Shown here: piece by piece, positions 1 through 12,306 of the stretch
Position numbering within the stretch: position 1 is the first letter of the stretch
How the letters are laid out: every line of letters starts with the position of its first letter
Assembly: GCF_000787575.1 (NCBI RefSeq)
Contig: NW_012236525.1
Location: forward strand, 387,686 to 451,685
DNA length: 64,000 nucleotides
Reading direction: 5' to 3'
From: Acytostelium subglobosum LB1
Taxonomy: Eukaryota; Evosea; Eumycetozoa; Acytosteliales; Acytosteliaceae
Notes under the pieces: generated by a model
What the model saw: only the letters and a program-made list of their open reading frames with translations
What the model was told of the DNA's origin: nothing
Database searches by the model: none
Position numbers and translations under genes: made by a program

Positions 1-189
1 AGAGCTAGGAGATGAAGTTGTAAGTGTTTATATATAATGTATAGGTTACGTTAGGGGATGAGGAGGAAGGAGGAGGTGAGTGGCTGACATTGTAGCGCTA
101 CAAAGGAGTGTAGAGTGTGTTGGAAAGATGTTGCCAGTGATAGAGGTAGAGGAGAGAGAGGAGAGAGGAGGGAGGTGTGGCGTCGCGCG

Positions 190-3023
190 CTAGTTTGAGT
201 TAAGGTATTTCAGATTTCTCTCGTAGCATTGCTTGAGGAATGGATTGAGACCGGCGATGAATCCACTGCCAGTCTGTATCTTGTCGAGACGCTTCAGTAG
301 CTCGGTGGTGGCATTGCGCACCTCTTTGGACTGGTGGAAGAGACCGACGGCCACTGGGAACAGGCCACCGTGTGACTTGGGCAGGTAGCTGAGGAACTCG
401 GTCACCTGCTGCTCCGTCTTGATCGAGTTGAGGAATGAGTCGTAGATCTTGAGCACCTCCTTCTCGGTGACGTGCTTCTTCTTGCGCAGCTTCTTGATCG
501 ACTGCTGGATGGTGTGATCGCGGATGGCGCTGTTCTTCTTGGAGTTCTCGCGGTCCTGCAGGTAGGTCGTGTAGGTCTTGGTGCGTGTCCACGAGTCAAT
601 CCTGGCCTGGTTGGCCTCGAGGGCGAGGGCGCGTGTCTGGTCGTCGAGGAACTCCTCCTCGTCCAGCGCCATGTCCACGATGTGTTGTGTGTACTCCTGG
701 AACAAGCTCTTGATCTTGTCCTCGCCATAGTGAGTGGAGATGTTGTAGTTGACCTCGGCCATAAAGTCATTGTCGTACTGAGCAAACTTGTCGGGCACCT
801 CGCTGACCAACGACGCGTTCATGACCACCTTGCCCGTGCCAATGTTGCACAGTATGTCCCACCATTCGGGATGCTCCTCAAACATTGGATTGGTCACACC
901 GGTAATATAGCCGGGTACCGAGAGGAAGTCCAGATAGACAAGGTTGGTGTAGGGGAATGTACGCTCGCGGATACCCTTGAGTGGCGGACAGACCATGCTG
1001 CAGGCTGCCAACACATAGTTGCACACCTCTCCAGCGCTGCATCCATATCCCAAGAACAGTATCCTCTTCTGAGACAGTATACCATTGAATATCTTCATGA
1101 TATCATTGCCAAACTTCTGGACCAATGTAATAACTTTATACTATATTGTTGGATGGGTGGTAATGAGTCGTCAGTCTTGTGTAAGTTTGATTGATCGATT
1201 GATTGAATGAGTGATGACTACTTACATCTCCAACCTCATCAGGGAAGAAGGTGATGGGTATATAGACAGGCATTTGCTTCCCTAGATATGCAATGTTGGC
1301 CGAGTGATTCTGCTTGTTCTTGTCTGGCGACGACCTTAGGATGTGCTTCTGGACATCATTTAGGTATGGGATGGTTGACATATCCAAGCCATTCAATGAG
1401 TTGTACAAGTCGACGATCACATCAAGCGATGGCGAAGAGAAGTATTTCTGGATGCCAAGTATCATGAAAGGCTAAAGGATTGATTGATCAGTATGAGTGT
1501 GGCATGGGGCATGGGGCATGGGGCCTAGGCCTTGGAGAAACGGACATTACCTTATATATATGTATAAATGGATGTGTTGTACAGATGGCCAGCGACTTGA
1601 CAATGGCGCCTCTGCGCACTGAGTCATCCTTCTGGTTGTTCATAAAGTTGAGGCAATACAAGAACTGTTTGTTGTTGTTCTTTGAATCGTCGGTGTTGTT
1701 ACTGGTCGTGCTTATGCTATTACTACTACTATTGTTGTTGTTGTTTCCGCTGCTGATGTTATTATTACTGTTGTTCATATTGGTCACGTTTACACTGTTA
1801 CGTAACTCTGGTGCTGAATCATTCTTCTTTGGTGGTGGACCACCTGCTGCAGTCTCCTCTGCCAACTCCTTCACCATCCTATTGAGATGATTGAGGAATG
1901 TCTCCTCATCGCCTGCCGTCGAGAATCTAACACCTATTGCTGTTCCACTATCCGTCAGTACACAATCAAACAATGGCTCCAACTGTGTATGCTCAAGATC
2001 AGCATGCTTCTCACTGTTCATTCATTCATTGATTGATTGATCGATCCATCGTGATTGATGATTGAGGTAAGGATGTAAGTGATTGATTGATTGATTGAAT
2101 GATCCAGGACTACGTACATCTTGGTGACGACTGTATTGTTCTTGCCAATGACGTTTATATGGTTCTTGTAGACCTGTAGCGATAGCTTCTCTGGATCAAG
2201 CATGACCCATCCCTTATCCTCCTGCTCCTCTGAGAACCTATAAATAAAAGCTTCTATGATACTGTTTGAGTGAAGAATGATGGGTGATGGATGTAAGTCA
2301 GGTGATCGTTCAGGCCAGTCAATATCCAAGTCCAAAGCCAAGGACTAGGTCAAGGTCATCGACTTATACGTACCATATGGTTTTCTCGGCGGGAGGTGGC
2401 TTGGGCTTGGCTTTGCTCTTGGATAGATGTCCATCGGGGTCGGGACGATTGAGGAAGAAGACGGTCCAATCGTCGTCACGCTTGTGTGAACCGTCGGGCA
2501 ACATGAACTCGGCGAGTAGTGACTCATCCTCACCGGTGGGACTGGGATACTGGTACTTGACCTTGCTACCAACATCAATGTCAAACTCTGCCAGCAAGAT
2601 GTACTCGATGTTCTTCTTGGATGCTGTATTCGAGTTGCTGCTGGTGAATGATGGCGAGGGCATGGCCATCGTGCCAATCGATGATGACGACGACGACATT
2701 GATGGCGACGCCTGTGGCTGCATCGAGGGCGAGTGGGTGCCGGCTCCGACCGGATTGATTGGGTTCTTGATCATCATTGAGCCACGGCTCATGGGCGATC
2801 GAGTGCCAGATGTTGTGCTGCTGGTCGATGTGGTGCTGGTAGTCGACGATGACGATGTTGTGGTTGGTGATTGTGTCATTGACTTTGTAGGCATGCTCCT
2901 ATGTGCCTGTTGTGATGCACTAATCGGTGTCAATGCCACTATTGGAGATGGAGCATTGCTTGAGCCTGAAGAAGAAGATAACACTGGTGACAGTGGCTTC
3001 AACCTGTTTGGTGAATCTGTCAT
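190..3023 (-). CDS. Afi1/SPA-type DENN-domain protein
   Basis: Five exons on the minus strand: 3023-2374, 2237-2118, 2013-1551, 1471-1226 and 1116-190, giving 801 aa. All introns are GT-AG and the sum is in frame. After about 145 residues of Ser/Thr/Pro-rich low complexity, the segment beginning EYILLAEFDIDVGSK and running to DDWTVFFLNR matches the docking domain of fungal Afi1. The later VKSLAICTTHPFIHIYKPF and ILFLGYGCSAGEV blocks match the SPA (stabilization of polarity axis) part of the same DENN-like family. In yeast, Afi1 binds the GTPase Arf3 in polarised vesicle traffic; a membrane-traffic role here is inferred from the family. The last 120 residues are Lys/Glu-rich and helical. Family assignment is firm; the partner GTPase is unknown. 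Confidence 0.85.
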
Positions 3024-3611
3024 CCTATGATTGATCGTTTGTTGATACTGTTCAAGCTATATATTTATATATTGCGCGCTGTACTGTACTTGTAGTTTGT
3101 TTGTTATGATTGATCGAATGAATGATTGATTAATGAATGATTGAATGAATGTATTATAAGATGTTGTTGTTATACAATAATGATATTGAATAGACTACTA
3201 ATGTACAATGTAAGTGTTTGTGATGATGATGATGATGTCTTCAACAACAATGTAATAATATAATATAATGTATATATCTGCTTCAATGTCAATCACAAAA
3301 GATTAAAATAGAGTGATCACTCAACTTCAGAGATCTGAGGCATAATTGAAAAAAAAAAAACAAACACACCCTTTTGTTGATGATGGAATCAACATTCATT
3401 CAAGCCCAAATTCAAATAATTATGCTCCACTCTATCCCTGTCGACTGACAGACAATACCAAGTAGATGTTGCAAAGGGAACAACGATCACATCCATCAAG
3501 TCCCTGAGACATGGACGGACGACTAACTTTCAGCAGCACGTGCCACGAGCAGTGGCAATTAAATTAATTAATTAATTAATAAACAATCCACGAGAAGAGA
3601 GACTGTTAAAT
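3024..3611. other. Gene-free spacer between the DENN gene and aldolase
   Basis: AT-rich spacer of 588 bp. It should hold the promoter of the DENN gene and the 3' flank of aldolase. It contains GATT/GAAT tetranucleotide runs near 3110-3150, a run of A at about 3350-3360 and an E-box CACGTG near 3538. I see no coding sequence. Confidence 0.6.
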
Positions 3612-4785
3612 TTAATACTTGTAGTTGGCAACGAAAAGTGACTGGGAGTTGGTGGCGGTGGCCTCCTCTCCTGGGTACTTGCCGAGCTGAGCGAGCGAGT
3701 TGCAGAGTGCACGATGCATGTAGACCTTGCGGGCAGCCTCAATGTTGTCACTGGATCCCTTCCAGGTGGCGATGATGCTGGCCTGCAGAGCACGACCGTA
3801 TGAGAACGAGACGGACCATGGACGGTTGGGCAGCAGGTTCATGGCGTTGAGGTTGGCGGTGGCCTCAAGCTCGGTCTGACCACCGGACAAGAAGACGATT
3901 CCTGGGAGGGCGGGTGGGACGGTGCGCTGGAGGGTTCTGACGGTCAACTCGGCGACGCGCTCTGGGGCGGCGGGCTGGGCGTTGGTGGTTCCGTTGAGCA
4001 CCATGTTTGGCTTCAAGAGGGCACCCTCCAAGAGGATGTGGTGGTCATTGAGGGCCTTGAAGACGGCGGCCAACACCTTCTCGGTGATGACAGCAGAGTC
4101 CTCAATGGTGTGGGTGCCATCCATGAGGATCTCTGGCTCGACGATTGGAACCAGACCGTTCTCCTGGCAGATGGCGGCGTAGCGAGCCAGGGTGTGTGCG
4201 TTCTCGGTGATGGCCAGCTGCGATGGCAGTCCCTTGGGGACGTCGATCTTGAGCACGGCTCTCCACTTGGCAAAGCGAGCGCCAGCCTCGTAGTACTTCT
4301 TGCAGCGGTCGGCAAGACCGTCGAGACCCTGGGTGGCGGTCTCGCCCTCGCCGGCGCCTGGGATCTGGACGGTTCCCTTGTCGACCTTGATTCCTGTGAT
4401 GATTCCCTTCTTCTTGAGGATCTCTGGGAAGGGAGTTCCGTTGTCGTCCTTCTGGTAGAGGGTCTCCTCGTAGAGGATCACACCACCGATGAACTTGTTG
4501 ATGTCTCCCTCAGTGTTGATGAGCAAGTCTCTGTAGGCACGTCTGTTTGGCTCGTTGTTCTCCAAGTTTATCTTTTGGAAACGGTTACCAATCGTTCCGG
4601 TTGACTCATCAGCAGCGAGAATTCCCTTGCCTGGTGCAACAATTGCTTTCTACATCATTCATCATCAAGTGTCAGTTGTTATTGTTGTTGTTAGGATTAC
4701 CCAAGTTGAGTTGATCAACTCAACAACAATGTTAACTACCTACAGCAGTAGCAATCAACTCTTGGTGGTACTTTGTGTGGCTCAT
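3612..4785 (-). CDS. fba: Class I fructose-bisphosphate aldolase
   Basis: Two exons, 4785-4744 (14 codons, ATG at 4785) and 4649-3612, joining in phase to 359 aa, the normal length for the family. It catalyses cleavage of fructose-1,6-bisphosphate to dihydroxyacetone phosphate and glyceraldehyde-3-phosphate in cytosolic glycolysis. The junction reads [22 protein letters not shown], the conserved aldolase N-terminus. The Schiff-base lysine lies in [12 protein letters not shown], and the C-terminus ends in Tyr as class I enzymes do. Codons are strongly biased to C-ending forms, as expected for a highly expressed gene. The single intron (4650-4743) carries a perfect 20-bp palindrome, listed separately. 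Confidence 0.97.
4705..4724. repeat. Perfect 20-bp palindrome inside the aldolase intron
   Basis: The sequence GTTGAGTTGATCAACTCAAC is its own reverse complement with no loop. It sits in the only intron of the aldolase gene, 20 bases from the 5' splice site. It could be a protein-binding site or could fold in the pre-mRNA; neither is shown. Confidence 0.8.
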
Positions 4786-5295
4786 TGTTATATATGTTGG
4801 ATTATAGCTAGTTAGTTAGATTAATATGATTGACAAGAGATGAATCGTATTGAATTGAATGAGTGTGTACGCGAACTGAGGAGGTGAAGTTGAGGTGAGA
4901 GTGTGAGTTCCCGAAGACATACCCCCCAAAACAGGTTAAAAATTAATTGTTTTGTTTCAACAAGCAAACCATAAATAAAGTCAAATCATATGATTCCATT
5001 TCGAGATTCGCATTACTACACTTGCCAAGTGTTAAGCCGATGTTCGTTTACAACTCAACAACTTAGAACTGACTTCTACGTTACACTTTGTAATCAGAGC
5101 AACCTTGAGAGTTATCTTATTCCATTTTAATCTTATACTACAAAGACATCATCACCTTCATCAATGTTTGTTGATGGTACAAGAATGACTTGAACCTCAC
5201 TCTTTTGGCGCGAAACTCTGATAAGTTCAAGTTATCTTGAAATCATGTAATTATGTTAACATAATTACAACACGACGATAACAACAACAAATAAG
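4786..5295. promoter_or_regulatory. Divergent promoter region, aldolase / RNase H2B
   Basis: The 510-bp spacer separates two genes transcribed away from each other, so it must hold both promoters. On the aldolase side there is a C-run followed by an A-rich stretch (about 4920-4950). On the RNase H2B side lies an E2F-like site at 5203-5215, listed separately. No open frame of note. Confidence 0.6.
5203..5215. promoter_or_regulatory. E2F-like site upstream of RNase H2B
   Basis: TTTTGGCGCGAAA contains the E2F/DP consensus core TTTGGCGC and is nearly symmetrical. It lies about 80 bp upstream of the RNase H2B start codon, in otherwise AT-rich DNA. RNase H2 works in genome maintenance during replication, so S-phase control is plausible but inferred. 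Confidence 0.45.
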
Positions 5296-6632
5296 ATGAG
5301 AAAGAGTATAAGTGTAAATGATAGCTATGATGAAGATAACATAGTAGTAGATGATGAGGATGTTGATGTTGATGTGCAACAACAACCGAAGCAGCAACAA
5401 CAGCAACAGCAGGGAGGTGGTGATGATGATGCTTTTGCCGATGAGTTTGACGATGATGAGGATGAGGATGATGACGATGGTGACTCAAAGAAGAGAAAGA
5501 GAAAGTCTACGTCTGGTTCATCGTCATCATCAACGGCCAAACCAACAAAGCAACAAACAGTACAACAGCTACCATATCAAGATCGTGTATTCGTTCTCTA
5601 CGACAAGCTGATAGACTCCAACGATATAGATGATGAAGCATCCTACACTGTATTATCATTGCTAAATCCAAAGACAAGTAAGTTATTCAATCATTCTATT
5701 CGTTGGCCGAGTGTGACACTCACTCACTCAATCAATCAATCAGATCAAGAATCGAGATATATGTTTGATAAGAGGACTCAACTGATATTGGAGATCAATA
5801 ACTTTAGACAGAGACCATCGTCATGGTTCATGGACAACAGTGTTCGTCATGGTATGCATTTTTATTGATCGATTGGAATGATCCCAGTTACTGATACCCC
5901 ACCCCGACATTCATAGATGGCTCACTATACTGCACTTCACCGATCGACCCATTGTTCCTGATCATTCCATACTTGGAGCGAGCAAAGGAGCGTGCTAACC
6001 AGTCGTCGAAAGCCGTGGAATATGTCGAACCTTCACAGATGATGTGCGAGCCACAGTTTCAACAGCTAAAGGATGCAGGCTTTGTGGTGGACGACTCACA
6101 ATTGGAATTGATATGCGATCATACTACACTGTCCGATCGTAAACTCTATGCGCTCAACACTGACAAGATGATGTTGTGGCTCAAGTGCAAGGTGGAACAG
6201 ATGCGCAAACATCTCTACGATACCAACACCAACACATATCGTGCCAGTGCCATCCAGTCCAAATCAGCATCCGACACGCCACACGAGATATGGCTTCAAA
6301 TGGCCTTGGACTTTGTTGGCGAGTATCTTGCCGAAGGTCTACTGGCCAGTCTGAAACAACATCTAGGGTATGCATCCAAAGTCCATGATCCTCATTCAAT
6401 CATTCACTCACTCATTCAATCATTCAATCAATCTAGATTGATCAAGACGGCAGCGGCCAAGACGGTAACAAGTGCCGATACATTGAATTACAATGAGAGA
6501 GTGATCGAGCAACAGTTCAATCTTGGTGTCGCGACAAAGAAGAAGAAGCCAATCTCTGTGGTCAAGTCCAAGTTGTTGGCGGCCTCTGCCAAACAGACAT
6601 CAAAGATATCAGACTTCTTCACAAAGAAGTAG
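5296..6632 (+). CDS. rnaseh2B: Ribonuclease H2 subunit B
   Basis: Four exons, 5296-5677, 5744-5851, 5917-6367 and 6437-6632, in frame to 378 aa. This is the non-catalytic B subunit of the trimeric nuclear RNase H2, which removes ribonucleotides embedded in DNA and RNA-DNA hybrids. The block SSWFMDNSVRHDGSLYC followed by SPIDPLFLIIPYL is the family signature (Ydr279/RNASEH2B). The protein ends TSKISDFFTKK, a PCNA-interacting (PIP-like) motif at the extreme C-terminus, fitting recruitment to replication forks. About 90 N-terminal residues are acidic, with a poly-Gln run and a KKRKRK nuclear-localisation-like cluster; this extension is low complexity and probably lineage specific. Confidence 0.93.
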
Positions 6633-6818
6633 TAGTAAATGATGTATATATATATTACAAGCAAAGTCGACTGTTATTGTAATGCATGGATAGAGATGGA
6701 TGGAGGGAAGGATGGATGGAGGGAAGGAAGGATGGATGGAGATGTTGACGAGGCAGCGGCGCCACGAATAACTGGATGATGGAGGGGAAGGATGGGAGGG
6801 GCTGTGGACTCGCCTCGT

Positions 6819-7793
6819 TTACAGGTCCAGACCAAGGCTCAGACCAAAGTTAGTCTTCTCACCAATGGTATGAGTGAAGAGACATTGGATAAAGACGGAT
6901 GAGGCGATTGTGTGCTTCATGCCAAGCAACAGTTCCCATTTGGTGCGGTAGTGAGTCTTGGTCTGGCGCACGCCAATCTCTGTGGCAGAGGGCACATGAA
7001 CCAATTTGTAGAATAGATGGTCCGACGTGCTCATTGAGGGCATTGGCGACGACTGGCCCTGCTTCATTGCGCTGGCCTGCGACACCAGGTGGCTGAGACG
7101 AGTGCTGCCCAGCTCGAGACTGGAGAGCATGGTGGTGCCGCGAACGTTGAAGAAGTAGTTGTGCTTGAGCGTCACGCGGTTGTGCTTCCTGTTGAGGTTG
7201 ATATTGAGCTGCAGCCAGCCAAAGGGCACAAAGAACGTCAGCTTGGGGTTGACGTAGGGCGTGACCGAGCTGCCCTGAATGCGCAGTCCCGTGCTGCCGC
7301 CCAGCTGGAACACGCCGCCAATGCGCGTCTTGTACGAGCTGTATAAGTTGGAGACGGAGACGCCCAGCTCGTGCACGCGGGTGCCCGTGGTGCTGCTCTC
7401 GAACGTCGAGATGAACGACTTGACGGGTGTGCTGGGGCGCTTGGCCATGTACACCGCCTTGCAGCGCGAGTCGAGTGAGCGTGCTGACACGCGCAGTGCG
7501 TCGGTCAAGTTATACTGTACATAGCCAAAGAGCAAATCGTTTGATGACGCTTGGAACATCTTCAGCTTCGAGGGTATGTTGACTGGGTCCATTATCGTCT
7601 CTTCTGATATATCAACTGGTAGTCTCTTAATATCACTCAGTCTGATGTGTGATGGGATTGTTATATGATGTTGATGTTGTTGTTGATGATGAGGTTGATG
7701 TGAGTTTGCATTGTTATTGGCAACACTTGATGCCATTGTCGTAGTCGATGTTGTCGTCGTAGTCGTAGTTGATGATGTACCCTTCTCGACCAT
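6819..7793 (-). CDS. Orphan protein, probable mitochondrial outer-membrane beta-barrel
   Basis: Single exon, 324 aa, ATG at 7793. I do not recognise a specific family. The first 40 residues are Ser/Thr/His/Gln low complexity. The remainder alternates polar and hydrophobic residues with many Gly, Thr and aromatic positions and has no long hydrophobic helix, as in transmembrane beta-barrels. The last residues, NFGLSLGLDL, fit the mitochondrial beta-signal (polar-x-Gly-x-x-hydrophobic-x-hydrophobic) read by the SAM machinery. Tom40, Sam50, VDAC and Mdm10 are the known barrels; none is obvious here, although a highly divergent member is possible. The GC-rich coding region contrasts with its flanks. 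The coding call is firm, the function weak. Confidence 0.6.
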   Translation of the reverse strand: MVEKGTSSTTTTTTTSTTTMASSVANNNANSHQPHHQQQHQHHITIPSHIRLSDIKRLPVDISEETIMDPVNIPSKLKMFQASSNDLLFGYVQYNLTDALRVSARSLDSRCKAVYMAKRPSTPVKSFISTFESSTTGTRVHELGVSVSNLYSSYKTRIGGVFQLGGSTGLRIQGSSVTPYVNPKLTFFVPFGWLQLNINLNRKHNRVTLKHNYFFNVRGTTMLSSLELGSTRLSHLVSQASAMKQGQSSPMPSMSTSDHLFYKLVHVPSATEIGVRQTKTHYRTKWELLLGMKHTIASSVFIQCLFTHTIGEKTNFGLSLGLDL

Positions 7794-8048
7794 TCTATAT
7801 CTATCTATCTCTGTCTGTATATGTATATATATATATTTAAAGTTAACAATAATATCTCAATTGACAAGGCAGAAGCCAAGATTTGAGTAGTCCGCGTTGA
7901 CTTAATTTGATCAAATGTCCCATAAATTGAAAGTAGTTTGACCACCTTTGCAGTTCACATCAAAGAACACATTGAGCAATCAATCAATTATTATCAAACA
8001 TGCAAGTGTAGTGAGACATCATAACAATAGTAACAACACAACAAGACA

Positions 8049-11000
8049 ATGAATAGGAACTACAGCCATGATAATATACTGTCTTCTTCCTCGACGATGA
8101 CACATCAACAACAGTCATCGTACCAACCAACATTCATTGGTGGCCAGTACAATCCTTTGTGTTTCAGTAAGGAGTCGTTTACATCGGATGCATTCAAGGT
8201 GGACGCTTTCATTGCAGATTGTAGGAAGCGTGTACCACTGGAGAGTGTACAGAAGGATCTGCGAGAGTATGCCAAGTGTCTGGATTCAGAACTGGTCGAG
8301 TTGATCAATCGCGAGTACCACTCATTCTTCTCGCTGTCCTCATCACTTCTTGGCATCGATGTCGTACTCAACGAGTTCAACGATACCCTATCATCAATCA
8401 AATCAGAGATATCTGTAATGTGATCGATCAATCAATCAATCTCCCAAGCTTGCTTACTAACTCCTCCCCATCTGCCGCCGCCCCCGCCAGACATTCAAGG
8501 GCGACATACATCGTGTTAGAGAGTGCGTAGAGGATAAGTTACGCGAGAAGAAACAGATCGATCATACAAAGCAACTGCTTCAACTGTTCATATCGGTGTC
8601 AGAGTCATGCACACATATCAACAATCTCTTTGATCAATTGACACTGTTCAGCAACACTGGACACATGCTCACGACCTCCTCTGCCTCGTCTACAGCCAAT
8701 GTCCCCTCATCATCGGCGACATCTCTCACATTACCCTTGGTCATTGAGCGTATCTCCAACTCATTCTATCAGATCCAACATCAACTTCTCTCACTCACTG
8801 TGGAAGAGTCCAAGCTTCGAATGTTCCAATCACTCAATATTGTAAAGTGTCATTGTTATTATACTCGCTGATCGATTGATTGATTGATTGATTGATCACA
8901 TGCTTACACCAATTCGGTCCTACTCTAGAAACTACTGGAACTGTCAAGTCAGATTGAGGCCAAGATCGAGCCAATATTCACAGCCACACTACAGGGTTGC
9001 ATCAAATCGAGTAGCACTGAAGGACTTCCAGTGGACATACTTTCCACATGTCTAAAGGTGTATCAAGTCATCAAGAAGATACATGGACCATACCGCATCT
9101 TTAGAAAGAACATCATCAAGCCACACTTTACAACTGTATGTACACATTCAATCAATGAATGACCGACTGACTGACCTTGACATGTACAGATCATCACAAT
9201 CAAGGGCCTGGAAGGCAACAACAAGGGATCATGTGATGGACTACCAACCATCTATTCAAACATACTGTCATACTTGGAGAAGGACTGCTGGTATGTTCAA
9301 CTTGTTAGCGATCATCCATCCATCAACACAATACTGACACCTCCCGACACAGCACATTCTTCAAGGTCTGCAGCCAAGTCAATAGCTTGTTCGAGGCGAC
9401 CAGGTATAACTTTATATCAGAGAGCGTGTTGCCAGAGGTGGACGAGACACTGGGTCAGCTGAAGCCTGTGTTTGCCACGGGCATGACGGATCTATTCTTT
9501 AAGAACTACACCTGCAGCAGTGCCTTTATCAATAGGCTTGAGGACTTGTGCACATCAATGCAGCAGGTAAAGGAACTGCGCATGTCGCCAACATACAGCT
9601 CACTGCTCAAACGTTGGAACTTTGCAGTGTACTTCCAGCTGCGTTTCTCAGAGATAGCTCAACAGTTTGAGCGTACACTGGCGAGCATCAACTGCATCGA
9701 TATCCTGACAGGACTCCAGCATCCCACTGAGAAGAACGAGCACTTCCTGGCACAGACTGGATCATTGTTTGGATTCCTGGACATGTGTTGGTCGCCCAAC
9801 ATATTCATATATGACCTGTCATCCAAGTTCTTCAAACTATTCCTTCAGCTGATTGCTCGCTATGAGTACTTCATTCAGGAGGCATTATTACATCTCGAGG
9901 TGGCCAAGGGTGCTGCTCCTGGCGTGCATCCAGATCAAAAGTCACTCAACAAGTCCACTCCACAAGAGAACCTTGCATATGTATATTCCGATGTATTAAG
10001 ATTGACAACAAAGGTACGTTAGGGATTATTCCGTCCATGTCCATACATTCATTCACTAACTCACTCACTCAATCAATCACTCAGATCAATGTACATTATA
10101 GACAGGTGATACTGCGAGCCATTGGCAATCCATTGAAGGAGATTGAATCATTGGTACAAGGTATGTGCTCCTAACCCAAACATGTCCAGCCTCACTCACT
10201 CACTCATTCACTCATTCACTCATTCACTCCTCCACTCCAATGTAGATGGTTTGAACCTGTCAGTCAAGTCACTTGATGTACTTAGGGAGAGGATGTCCAA
10301 GTTGATCACAGATCACTTCATAGCCAAATGTTCAGAGAGTCTGTCGCTGATCAGCTCAATCCCACCATCATATCGTATGAAGAATAAGCCTGTAAGTTGA
10401 ACCCTTCGTCCCTTCGCCAATCATGTACTAATTATGATGATGACGATGACGATGATACCTCAGATACCCACAAAGTATTCAATCTATGTTCCACAGATAG
10501 TCAATCCATTGGAAGCGTTCTATACCAACAAGGCCAATACCATTCCACTAGAGTATAGGGCACTTTGGTCAATGGATATATTCAGGCCAATCACTGAAAG
10601 GTATTTATTGATCGAGCTGGACATGTGCCAGGACCACTGACTTACCTTGATTGGCTAACTGACACCAANTTCAAACTCAATCAATCACCTTACCATGACA
10701 CAGATTCTTACAGAATACCAACGACGTATTGCTGTCCGTGAGTAAATCAGATGAGATGTTGAATAAGATGAAGAAATCATTGAAGTCCGCTGCCACTGTA
10801 CCATCTTCCACAACCACATCATCATTGAACAACAATACATCGACAACAACAACAAACAATACCACGACGACAACGACGACGACAGCCAACGCAACCGACA
10901 TGCAAAAGATATCTTTGCAACTCTACCTGGACGTCATCAAGTACGGTCAGCTGATCGAGAAGAGTGGAATCGACTTACATTCATTCGAGCCTTATATTCG

Positions 11001-11079
11001 TCTCTTGGAGGTGGTTGAGCCATTCAAAGTATATCAACAGCAGCCAACCACCTCGAACGCGATCTCAAACGATCAATAA
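8049..11079 (+). CDS. cog2: Conserved oligomeric Golgi complex subunit 2
   Basis: Nine exons: 8049-8414, 8491-8841, 8929-9135, 9190-9290, 9353-10013, 10085-10160, 10246-10391, 10464-10600 and 10704-11079, in frame to 806 aa. COG2 is part of lobe A of the eight-subunit tether for retrograde vesicles at the Golgi. The N-terminal block around LCFSKESFTSDAFKVDAFI then DCRKRVPLESVQKDLREY matches the COG2 family, followed by helical coiled-coil segments (about residues 60-280) and a C-terminal helical domain with LEAFYTNKANTIPLEYRALW. A Thr/Asn-rich linker lies near residue 710. Introns carry ATCA/GATT tetranucleotide runs, and one has an ambiguous base at 10669. Confidence 0.93.
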
Positions 11080-11492
11080 TAATAATAATAATAATAATAA
11101 CACCTTGCTAGGTGTTGTGATCACCATCAATTTGGACATCGTCATCATCCATCCCTTGTCTGTGTTCCATAGTCCGATGCGGAGAAGTCTTAAAGTGATT
11201 TTTGAATCATGTTTCAAGCTCCAGCTCACATGAGAATGATCAGTTTTTTCATTGAAGTGACAGACTTGACTTGGCTACATCCAGGTCTTGATTTCAATGA
11301 TGAGGGTAGTCGCTACTTCCAATCATGACAAGACTAAATATTCTTAGTCGAATCGATATATAATGAGGGAAGCCTCATTAACATCAATCCGGATCATCAA
11401 CAACAACTAGCTAAAACATAGTAGTAATTTACATACCATTGAATAATCATTGTACAAATAACTTATAACTTATATTAATAATAATAATAATA
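11080..11492. other. Gene-free spacer upstream of the LITAF gene
   Basis: Spacer of 413 bp between the COG2 stop and the LITAF start. It begins with an ATA/ATG-type trinucleotide run (about 11076-11100) and ends in an AT-rich leader with AAT repeats just before the ATG. No coding sequence seen. Confidence 0.5.
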
Positions 11493-11938
11493 ATGGAGCC
11501 AAACCATCAACAACCACCACCCCAATACTATCCACCTGCTGGTCAGCCGCAACAAGTGTACATGACACCTGGTGCTCCAGTTCAAACTGTTTATGTACAA
11601 CAACAACAAATTAAGGTTCACTATGGAGATGTGTAAGTAGGAATAACCAAACAAATGATAATTATATAATTACTAACTCTACCTTTCTTGGAATGAATGA
11701 ATGAATGAATAGTCCATGTAACTGTGTATGTCCAAACTGCCAAAAGAGCATTACAACAGAGACTGAGTATGTCAATGGATCATATGTATGGACAATTTTG
11801 TTAGTTCTATTGTTCCTCGGATGTTGGTTGGGTTGCTGTCTGATCCCAATGTGTATGGACTCTTGCAAGGATGTCATTCATCGTTGTCCAGAATGTCATC
11901 AACAACTTCATCAATACAGAAGAAGCAAGGGTAAATAA
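11493..11938 (+). CDS. LITAF-domain (SIMPLE-like) membrane protein
   Basis: Two exons, 11493-11632 and 11713-11938, in frame to 121 aa. A Pro/Gln/Tyr-rich N-terminus with PPPQYYPP precedes the LITAF domain, which begins PCNCVCPNCQKSI (CxxC knuckle), continues through a hydrophobic stretch around WTILLVLLFLGCWLGCCLIP and ends with HRCPECHQQL (second CxxC). In animals such proteins sit on the cytosolic face of late endosomes and lysosomes, with the hydrophobic part dipping into the membrane and the four cysteines binding zinc. The proline-rich start fits recruitment of ESCRT or ubiquitin-ligase partners, which is inference. Start, splice and both zinc knuckles are clear. Confidence 0.93.
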
Positions 11939-12306
11939 ACAATCAACATCATCATAATGTATGATTACTACCTCTACCTGGGTAGTTTGTTAGTTATAAA
12001 TAATATATGTTTGTTTGTTTACGTGTTAATGTTATTCATATGAATAATAATAAGTCTGGCATCTTCAAGACAAACCAGGAAGTCAATAGTTGAGTGCAAA
12101 GTTGTTCATCACCCACCCCACACTCCGTCCAAAGCGCTCACTTACCTTTCGTTTCTTTCAACCTATTCCTTCATTCACATCACACCATTCTACTTCTACA
12201 TCTACCTTTGACCACCTACGTTGTTATAATTATAATTATAGTTATTGTACAATAGAATTATAATATAGCTTGGACTCAAAGATAGATAAACAGAAGTTTT
12301 TATAAT
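11939..12306. other. Gene-free spacer, LITAF to TBC gene
   Basis: A 368-bp AT-rich spacer with a 16-bp AT-type palindrome (TTATTCATATGAATAA, about 12032-12047) and TTA/ATA runs at 12225-12245. No coding sequence or RNA gene seen. Confidence 0.5.

Noticed and set aside
7918-7925. TCCCATAA, similar to the dictyostelid upstream element of small RNA genes
   Set aside because: No recognisable class I RNA or snRNA follows at the expected distance; the spot lies in the shared promoter of two protein genes. A single 8-base match is weak.
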